Assembly (NCBI GenBank): GCA_021790615.1
Contig: JAJYGW010000194.1
Location: forward strand, 1-5,504
Length of the DNA stretch: 5,504 nt
Direction: 5' to 3'
Origin: Actinomycetes bacterium
Lineage (GTDB): Bacteria; Actinomycetota; Acidimicrobiia; Acidimicrobiales; JAKAOS01
Shown: piece by piece, positions 1 through 4,455 of the stretch
Layout: each line of letters opens with the position of its first letter
Position numbering within the stretch: the stretch's first letter is position 1
Program-made: the position numbers and the translations under genes
The notes under the pieces: generated by a model
What the model was told of the DNA's origin: nothing
The model's database searches: none
What the model saw: the letters and a program-made list of their open reading frames with translations, nothing else

Positions 1-95
1 TCGGGCTCGAGCCCGTTGATGAGGGGGACGACGGCAGCGAGGCTGCGGAGCTTGCGGCCCTCGCCGGCGCGCAGCAGCTTCGAGAACGGGTTCAC
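1..95 (-). CDS. secA: SecA preprotein translocase ATPase, N-terminal fragment (cut by window edge)
   Basis: SecA is the cytoplasmic ATPase that drives unfolded preproteins through the SecYEG channel. Only the first 31 codons are present; the gene continues off the left edge. The translation begins MNPFSKLLRAGEGRKLRSL and continues with a VPLINGLEP stretch. This matches the conserved SecA N-terminus, where an SKLLRxGEGRKL-type helix precedes the first nucleotide-binding domain and a short helix ends in an 'ALE' or 'GLEP' turn. The start is the GTG at 95-93. The frame stays open upstream, but there is no ATG, GTG or TTG between it and position 181, and the recognisable homology begins here. No Shine-Dalgarno lies in front of it; a TAGACT hexamer ends 8 bases upstream instead, so the transcript is probably leaderless. 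The gene lies 86 bases downstream of miaB in the same direction but seems to have its own promoter. The call rests on a short fragment with a very characteristic motif. Confidence 0.85.
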   Translation of the reverse strand, partial: MNPFSKLLRAGEGRKLRSLAAVVPLINGLEP

Positions 96-103
96 GACGA
101 GCC

Positions 104-109
104 AGTCTA
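104..109 (-). promoter_or_regulatory. Candidate -10 element (TAGACT) of a leaderless secA promoter
   Basis: TAGACT fits the actinobacterial TANNNT -10 consensus and ends 8 bases before the secA GTG at 95. Transcription would therefore start at or next to the start codon. No convincing -35 box is visible 16-18 bases further upstream. The absence of a Shine-Dalgarno sequence before this GTG, and the same geometry at miaB and nfo, support the reading. It is inferred from sequence only. Confidence 0.5.
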
Positions 110-154
110 GAGGCGCCCCGGAACGCCTTCGGATGCGCCGGTCCCTGGTGTCGT

Positions 155-176
155 CGGCAGGCAGTTGCGCCCGCCG
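155..176 (-). terminator. G+C-rich hairpin just after the miaB stop, possible terminator
   Basis: Starting 5 bases after the miaB TGA, the minus strand reads CGGCGGGC, a six-base loop GCAACT, then GCCTGCCG. As RNA this gives an 8-bp stem with one G-U pair. No run of U follows, so it is not a textbook intrinsic terminator, but terminators lacking a U tract have been proposed in high-GC actinobacteria. Its position between the miaB stop and the secA promoter fits a role in ending the miaB transcript. A chance stem in G+C-rich DNA cannot be excluded. Confidence 0.4.
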
Positions 177-181
177 GAGCT

Positions 182-1657
182 TCAGGCGGTGGCCGTCACC
201 CGCAGCGGCGTGCGGCGGCGCATCGCCGGCAGCTCGAGGGCGACCTGCGTGCCGAGCAAGTGATGCGGCGCGGCGCTGTCGATGCGCACCTGCACGAAGC
301 TGCCGGCGGGCACCTCGCCCTCGGGGGCGAAGTGCACGAGCTTGCCCTGGCGGGTGCGGCCGGTGAGCAGGTCCGGGTTGCGCTTGGAGGGACCTTCGAC
401 GAGGGCCTCCTCGACCCGGCCGACGCGGGCCCGGTTCTTCGCCAGTGACGAGCGCTCGACGACCACCTTCAACCGTTCGAAACGCTCCCCGATCTCCCCC
501 TCGTCCACGAACCCCTCACGCATCTCCGCCGCCCGCGTGCCGGGCCGTGGCGAGAAGATGAACGTGTAGGCGCTGTCGTACTCCGCCTCGGCCACGACCT
601 CGAGGGTCCGGCGGAAGTCCTCCTCGGTCTCGCCAGGAAAGCCGACGATGATGTCGGTGGTGACGGCGAGGTCGCCGATCTCCCGGCGGGCGGCGGCAAG
701 GCGCTCGAGGTACCGCTCGGCTGTGTATCCGCGCCGCATCGCCTGCAGCACCGGATCGCTGCCCGATTGGAGCGGAAGGTGGAGCTGCTCGCAGACGGCC
801 GGGGTCGCTGCCATGGCCTCGATCGTCTCGGGGCGGAGGTCCTTCGGGTGCGGGCTCGTGAAGCTCACCCGGCGGATGCCGGGCACCTCCCCGACGGCTC
901 GCAGCAGGTCGGCGAACAACGGCCGGGCGGCGTGGCGTTCCGATCCGGCCCACATCCCCCCGGTCTCGTGCGAGTGTGCCGAAGCGTCAGGAGCCTTGCG
1001 GAAGCGCAGTGTGAGGTCCCGTCCGTACGAGTTCACGTTCTGCCCGAGGAGGGTGATCTCGACGACGCCCTGGCGGGCGAGCTCGGCCACCTCGCCGACG
1101 AGGTCGCCGAAGGGACGGGACACCTCGGGGCCGCGCACCGCCGGCACGATGCAGAACGCGCACGAGTTGTCGCAGCCGACCTGGATCGTGACCCAGGCCG
1201 CGTGCGGCAGGTCGTCACGGACCGGCATCGCCGTCGGGAAGTCGGTGCTGTCGTCGACCGGAGCGTCCAGCACCTCGACGACGGAAGCTCCCGTCTCGCC
1301 CGCCTCCCGGAGCAGGTCGACGACACGCCCGACGTTGAAGGTCCCGAAGACCGCGTCGACGTGCGGGGCGCGGGTGGTGACGAGATCCCGGTCCTTCTGG
1401 GCCAGGCAGCCGCCGACGGCGATCTGCATGTCGGGGCGGCGCTGGCGGAGCGACTTCAGATGGCCGAGCGTCCCGTACAGCTTGTCGTCGGCGTTCTGGC
1501 GGATGCAGCACGTGTTGAGCACGACGACGTCCGCCTCCTCGACGTCGTTCGTGCGGACCATCCCCTCCGCCCGGAGCAGAGCTGCGATCCGCTCGCTGTC
1601 GTGCTCGTTCATCTGGCAGCCGAACGTGCGGACCAGGTATCTGCGCTCGGGAGCCAC
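182..1657 (-). CDS. miaB: tRNA-2-methylthio-N6-isopentenyladenosine(37) synthase MiaB
   Basis: MiaB is a radical-SAM iron-sulfur enzyme that adds a methylthio group to isopentenyl-A37 of tRNAs reading codons that begin with U, which stabilises codon pairing. The 491-residue product has all three parts in order. The N-terminal methylthiotransferase domain carries cluster cysteines 14 (TFGCQMNEHDSE), 50 (NTCCIRQNA) and 84 (GGCLAQKD). The radical-SAM core has CxxxCxxC at 162, 166 and 169 (GCDNSCAFCIVPAVRG), followed by GQNVNSYGRD and LPLQSGSD. A TRAM RNA-binding domain spans about 411-475. VRGPEVSRP after the cluster is typical of MiaB rather than MtaB or RimO. Residues about 215-246 form an insert absent from most MiaB proteins. 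The start chosen is the GTG at 1657; the frame runs open to an ATG at 1969, but that extension is antisense to nfo and has no homology. GAGG abuts the GTG too closely to act as a ribosome site, while TATCCT ends 6 bases before it, suggesting a leaderless mRNA. It is divergent from nfo. Confidence 0.96.
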   Translation of the reverse strand: MAPERRYLVRTFGCQMNEHDSERIAALLRAEGMVRTNDVEEADVVVLNTCCIRQNADDKLYGTLGHLKSLRQRRPDMQIAVGGCLAQKDRDLVTTRAPHVDAVFGTFNVGRVVDLLREAGETGASVVEVLDAPVDDSTDFPTAMPVRDDLPHAAWVTIQVGCDNSCAFCIVPAVRGPEVSRPFGDLVGEVAELARQGVVEITLLGQNVNSYGRDLTLRFRKAPDASAHSHETGGMWAGSERHAARPLFADLLRAVGEVPGIRRVSFTSPHPKDLRPETIEAMAATPAVCEQLHLPLQSGSDPVLQAMRRGYTAERYLERLAAARREIGDLAVTTDIIVGFPGETEEDFRRTLEVVAEAEYDSAYTFIFSPRPGTRAAEMREGFVDEGEIGERFERLKVVVERSSLAKNRARVGRVEEALVEGPSKRNPDLLTGRTRQGKLVHFAPEGEVPAGSFVQVRIDSAAPHHLLGTQVALELPAMRRRTPLRVTATA

Positions 1658-1663
1658 CCTCAG

Positions 1664-1669
1664 AGGATA
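1664..1669 (-). promoter_or_regulatory. Candidate -10 element (TATCCT) of a leaderless miaB promoter
   Basis: TATCCT matches TANNNT and ends 6 bases before the miaB GTG at 1657, so transcription should begin at or within a base or two of the start codon. It sits back to back with the nfo -10 element in a 39-base spacer, with only 14 bases between the two hexamers. No -35 box resembling TTGACA is visible. The short distance between the start codons leaves no room for a conventional leader on both sides. Confidence 0.55.
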
Positions 1670-1683
1670 CGCGGCGGCAGGGC

Positions 1684-1689
1684 TACCTT
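1684..1689 (+). promoter_or_regulatory. Candidate -10 element (TACCTT) of a leaderless nfo promoter
   Basis: TACCTT matches TANNNT and ends 7 bases before the nfo ATG at 1697, which places the transcript start at the A of the ATG. There is no Shine-Dalgarno sequence in the intervening TGCCCGG. The element mirrors the miaB -10 on the other strand, so the two genes appear to share a minimal divergent promoter region. Confidence 0.55.
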
Positions 1690-1696
1690 TGCCCGG

Positions 1697-2710
1697 ATGC
1701 TCTTCGGCGCCAACGTCTCGACCGCCGGCGGCTTCCTTCGCGCCATCGACCGCGCCGCCGCCATCGACGCCGACGTCATGCAGTTCCACGCCCAGAACCC
1801 CCGCATGTGGAGGCCGTACCCCTACGGCGACGACGTGCTGGCGGAGTTCGCGGCACGGATGGCGTCGCACCCGACTGTGAAAACGCTCGTCTGCCACGCG
1901 AGCTACCTGATCAACCTCGCGACCACCGATCCCGAGCTCCTGGCGAAGTCGCGCGCCGCCCTCACCCACAACCTCGAGGTCGCCTCACGCCTCGGGGCGG
2001 AAAGCCTCGTGCTGCACCCGGGCAGCCACCTCGGTGCCGGGCTCGCACCTGTCGCCCGCGCGCTCGCGCTCGACGCGGTCGCGTCGCTCGACGCCGCCGC
2101 AGAACGCCTGGGACGGGAGCCGTGCATGCTCCTGCTCGAGAACACAGCCGGAGCGGGCGGCACGATCGGACGCAGTCTCGACGAGCTCGCCCGCATCCTC
2201 GAGCTCGCCTCGGGGGACGGACGGCTCGGGATCTGCCTCGACACCCAGCATCTCTTCGCGTCCGGTGTGCCGTACGAGACCCTCGACGAGGCGGACGCCG
2301 TCGTCGGCGCCGTCGCGCGGACCGTCTCCCTCGGTCGCCTGCGCTGCCTGCACGTCAACGACTCGAAGGTGCCGTTCGGCACGAACCGCGACCGCCACGA
2401 GAACCTCGGGGAGGGGTTCATCGGGCGGCGGGCACTGGGTTCGCTCCTCGGGCATCCTGCACTCCAAGGGCTGCCGGCCATCCTCGAGGTCCCCGGCACC
2501 GACCGTCGCGGTCCGGCCGCGAGCGACCTCGCCACGGCACGCGCCGTCCACGCCGCCGGCCGGCGGCGCTGGCGTGCTCGCCTGGCACGCGGTGGTGCAG
2601 CTACTCAGCCGCCTCCGCCAACGCCTCGGCGAGCGCAGGATGGACGAACAAGCTCTCGGCGAGATCGACGACCCGCAGGTTCGCCGTCACCGCCAGGGCT
2701 ACGACGCTGA
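1697..2710 (+). CDS. nfo: Endonuclease IV (AP endonuclease, Nfo family)
   Basis: Endonuclease IV cleaves DNA 5' to abasic sites and trims blocked 3' ends in base-excision repair, using a trinuclear zinc centre in a TIM barrel. All nine expected zinc ligands are present: H67 (VCHASYL), H107 (VLHPGSH), E148 (LLLENTAG), D182 and H185 (CLDTQHLFASG), H219 (LHVNDSK), D232 and H234 (DRHENLGEG) and E264 (ILEVPG). The N-terminus FGANVSTAGG and the QFHAQNPRMW segment are also typical. The start is the ATG at 1697, where homology begins; the frame is open further upstream but only as antisense of miaB. The product is 337 residues against about 280-300 usual. The barrel ends near residue 285, and the last 50 or so residues are an Arg, Pro, Gly and Ser-rich tail. 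The final 36 are encoded opposite the end of lpdA (overlap 2601-2710). Whether this tail is made and stable is uncertain; the enzyme core looks intact. Confidence 0.95.
   Translation: MLFGANVSTAGGFLRAIDRAAAIDADVMQFHAQNPRMWRPYPYGDDVLAEFAARMASHPTVKTLVCHASYLINLATTDPELLAKSRAALTHNLEVASRLGAESLVLHPGSHLGAGLAPVARALALDAVASLDAAAERLGREPCMLLLENTAGAGGTIGRSLDELARILELASGDGRLGICLDTQHLFASGVPYETLDEADAVVGAVARTVSLGRLRCLHVNDSKVPFGTNRDRHENLGEGFIGRRALGSLLGHPALQGLPAILEVPGTDRRGPAASDLATARAVHAAGRRRWRARLARGGAATQPPPPTPRRAQDGRTSSRRDRRPAGSPSPPGLRR
2548..2572. repeat. Perfect 18-bp G+C palindrome with short bulged extension, near the nfo/lpdA convergence
   Basis: Positions 2551-2568 read CGCCGCCGGCCGGCGGCG, a perfect palindrome with two 9-base arms. 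The arms extend by CCA and TGG if C2569 is bulged out. On the minus strand it begins 28 bases after the lpdA stop, which is a suitable place for a terminator hairpin, although no U tract follows. On the plus strand it lies inside nfo codons about 284-292, where the conserved domain ends. It could be a bidirectional transcription end, a protein-binding site, or a by-product of GCC/GGC codons in Ala-Gly-Arg-rich coding sequence. Confidence 0.5.
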
Positions 2711-3959
2711 TCAGCTCGGCGGCGTGCGCTCCGACGATCGAGCCTCCGAGCACGACGCCGGTCGCCGGATCCGACACGATCTTCACGAACCCGCGCCAGT
2801 CGCCGTCGATGAGGGCCCGGGAGTTCGCCGCGTAGGGAACCTTCGTCACCCGGATCTTCCGCCCGAGGGCGAAGGCCTCCGCCTCGGCCAGCCCGACGTC
2901 GGCGATCTCCGGCTCGGTGAATATGGCCGACGCCGCCTTGTCGTAGTCGAGATGCCGGTGCTCTCGGGTGTGGAGGCCCATCACGTGCTCCGCCACTTTG
3001 TGACCCTGGCTGAAGGCCACCGAGGCGAGCGGCAACCGGCCTGACAGGTCGCCGGCGGCGTAGATGTGCGGGACGTTCGACTGGCAGTGGTGGTTGACCG
3101 GTACGTGCCCGCTCTGAGTCCGAACGACGCCGGCGGCCTCGAGCCCGAGCCCGTCGCTCGTCGGCACCGACCCGATGCAGATGAGGACATGGCTCCCCTC
3201 GACGCTGCGCCCGTCGTCGCAGCGGACGGTGACAGACTTCTCGCCGGAGTCGATCCCGATGGCGCGCGCTCCTTTCAGCAGCTGGACTCCCCGCTCGAGG
3301 AAATCCGTCTCGAGAGCGGACGCGACCTCGGGATCCTTCTGGGGGAGCACTTGCTGGCGCGAGACGATGAGGCTCACCTCCGAGCCGAGCGAGCGGAACA
3401 TGTGGACGAATTCGACCCCCGTGACGCCGGAACCGATCACGACGAGGCGCTCGGGGATCACCGGCGGCGGGTACGCCTGGCGCGTCGACAGCACGCGCTC
3501 CCCGTCGACCTCCGCCCAGGCCGGGATCCGCGGGTACGAGCCCGTCGCGAGCAGGACGGCGTCCGCGTCGATCTCCTCGCGGCCAGCTTCTGTGTGGTCG
3601 ATCACCACACGGTGGGGACCGGCCAACCTGCCAGTGCCGTGCGCGATCCGGACACCCTGGTGCTCGAGCTGGTCGGTCCACGAGCTGACGAGGCGCTGCT
3701 CGATGTCCCGCACGCGGCGGCCGAGGGCCTGCAGGTCCACTTCCGGCTGCAACGGGAAGAGACCGAGGAGCTCGGCCCGGTGGGCACGGGACACCAGCGC
3801 ACCCGTCGCGATCATCGCCTTGGAAGGCACGCAGTCCCAGAGGTTGGCGGCGCCGCCGATGACGTCACGTTCGACGAGGACCACCTCCGCGCCGAGACGA
3901 GCCGCTGTCTGAGCTGCCTGGAGCCCGGCCGGGCCCGCCCCGATCACGACGAAACGCAC
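2601..3959 (-). CDS. lpdA: LpdA-like NAD(P)H-dependent flavoprotein (disulfide-reductase family, probable quinone reductase)
   Basis: This 452-residue protein belongs to the pyridine nucleotide-disulfide oxidoreductase family and most resembles mycobacterial LpdA (Rv3303c), an FAD-containing NAD(P)H:quinone reductase. It has the FAD motif GAGPAG (7-12), ATGSYPRIP (138-146), a second nucleotide motif GSGVTG (176-181), the second FAD motif AAGD (301-304) and a C-terminal dimerisation domain from about 345. The usual redox pair C-x4-C is broken: the segment reads GGAANLWDCVPSK, with Ala38 in place of the first cysteine and Cys43 kept. Dithiol chemistry such as lipoamide reduction is therefore unlikely. 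The catalytic His-Glu pair is present (H440, E445 in VHPALAE). The acidic residue that usually marks NAD preference is Val199, followed by Ser-Arg, which hints at NADPH use. The start is the GTG at 3959, preceded by GAGGAG four bases away. It lies 43 bases after merR and probably shares its transcript, and it converges with nfo. The symbol is by similarity; the substrate is not proven. Confidence 0.85.
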   Translation of the reverse strand: MRFVVIGAGPAGLQAAQTAARLGAEVVLVERDVIGGAANLWDCVPSKAMIATGALVSRAHRAELLGLFPLQPEVDLQALGRRVRDIEQRLVSSWTDQLEHQGVRIAHGTGRLAGPHRVVIDHTEAGREEIDADAVLLATGSYPRIPAWAEVDGERVLSTRQAYPPPVIPERLVVIGSGVTGVEFVHMFRSLGSEVSLIVSRQQVLPQKDPEVASALETDFLERGVQLLKGARAIGIDSGEKSVTVRCDDGRSVEGSHVLICIGSVPTSDGLGLEAAGVVRTQSGHVPVNHHCQSNVPHIYAAGDLSGRLPLASVAFSQGHKVAEHVMGLHTREHRHLDYDKAASAIFTEPEIADVGLAEAEAFALGRKIRVTKVPYAANSRALIDGDWRGFVKIVSDPATGVVLGGSIVGAHAAELISVVALAVTANLRVVDLAESLFVHPALAEALAEAAE

Positions 3960-3963
3960 GACG

Positions 3964-3969
3964 CTCCTC
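3964..3969 (-). promoter_or_regulatory. Ribosome binding site of lpdA (GAGGAG)
   Basis: GAGGAG lies four bases upstream of the GTG at 3959 and fixes that start over the longer open frame reaching 4106. It is the clearest Shine-Dalgarno in the window. Its presence before a gene inside an operon contrasts with the apparently leaderless starts of secA, miaB and nfo. Confidence 0.65.
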
Positions 3970-3985
3970 TCCAGCCCACCGCCTG

Positions 3986-3991
3986 AGCGTA
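3986..3991 (-). promoter_or_regulatory. Weak candidate -10 element (TACGCT) between merR and lpdA
   Basis: The 43-base gap between the merR stop and lpdA contains TACGCT, which fits TANNNT. It would place a transcript start about 20 bases before the lpdA GTG, leaving room for its GAGGAG ribosome site. It overlaps a small inverted repeat (GAGCG, four-base loop, CGCTC; 3985-3998). No -35 box is visible. A second promoter for lpdA is possible, but read-through from merR explains the layout equally well. Confidence 0.22.
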
Positions 3992-4002
3992 GGCGCTCGC
4001 AG

Positions 4003-4455
4003 CTACCTCCTCCGGGCCGAGGCCGCCGGCTTGTCGGCACGCGCACGCTCCACGCGGCCGAGCCGCTCGTCGAGCTCGCGGACGAACACCGCCAGCCGCT
4101 CCTCACGTTCGATCGCCCGGGCTCGAAGCCCTCGGAGGATCAGGCGGGACTCCTCGAGGATCGCCTCACGACGCTCCTCCGGCGGACCCGCGCGGTACTC
4201 GGCCTTCAGCCCGTCGAGCCGGTCCGAGGCCTGGAGCTGCTCGGCGATCTCGTCGAGGTCGAGGCCGAGCAGCGTCTGCAGCTCCCGGATGTGCTGGATC
4301 CGCTCGATCTCGGCCTGGCCGTAGCGCCGCTGCGAGCTGGCGCTCTGTCGGGTGGAGCTGACGAGCCCGAGCTCCTCGTAGTAGCGGAGGGTGCGCGTCG
4401 TCGTGCCGCACAGCTCGGCGGCCTCGCCGATCGAGTACGTCGCCTCGGAGATCAC
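4003..4455 (-). CDS. MerR-family transcriptional regulator
   Basis: A 150-residue DNA-binding regulator. The N-terminal winged helix-turn-helix is clear: YSIGEAAELCGTTTRTLRYY (residues 7-26), the EELGLV turn, then the wing ending QRRYGQAEIERI and the helix LLGLDLDEIAEQL. Residues about 75-150 are rich in Glu, Arg and Leu and should form the dimerising coiled coil. There is no separate ligand-binding domain. The only cysteine is C16 inside the helix-turn-helix, so sensing of mercury, copper or redox through cysteines, as in MerR, CueR or SoxR, is unlikely. The start is the GTG at 4455, with GAGG five bases upstream. Its GTGA overlaps the TGA of the MFS gene by four bases, so translation is probably coupled. 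MerR proteins usually bind a spacer between -35 and -10 of the promoter they control. That would be upstream of the exporter, outside the window. Regulation of the exporter and of the downstream flavoprotein is inferred from position only. Confidence 0.9.
   Translation of the reverse strand: MISEATYSIGEAAELCGTTTRTLRYYEELGLVSSTRQSASSQRRYGQAEIERIQHIRELQTLLGLDLDEIAEQLQASDRLDGLKAEYRAGPPEERREAILEESRLILRGLRARAIEREERLAVFVRELDERLGRVERARADKPAASARRR

Noticed and set aside
767..1696. Long open frame on the plus strand in phase with nfo, which could be read as a 300-residue N-terminal extension of endonuclease IV
   Set aside because: It lies wholly antisense to miaB up to 1657, has no recognisable domain, and nfo homology begins at the ATG at 1697 behind a promoter-like hexamer. 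It is an effect of few stop codons in high-GC DNA.
648..1880. 410-codon open frame on the plus strand across miaB and the start of nfo
   Set aside because: The translation is Arg, Ser and Pro-rich with no motif and lies opposite or out of frame with two clearly conserved genes.
1658..1969. Upstream extension of the miaB frame to an ATG at 1969
   Set aside because: The added 104 residues are antisense to nfo and resemble no MiaB N-terminus; the family start TFGCQMN follows the GTG at 1657 closely.
3066..3986. 306-codon open frame on the plus strand opposite lpdA
   Set aside because: The translation has no family motif and mirrors the antisense of a conserved flavoprotein; no promoter or ribosome site precedes it.
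3985..3998. Inverted repeat GAGCG/CGCTC with four-base loop between merR and lpdA as a terminator or MerR operator
   Set aside because: The stem is only 5 bp with no U tract, and MerR operators are longer and sit between -35 and -10 boxes, which are not visible here.
3960..4106. N-terminal extension of the lpdA frame to an ATG at 4106
   Set aside because: It overlaps the end of merR, is low in complexity, and the FAD-binding strand begins right after the GTG at 3959, which has a good ribosome site.
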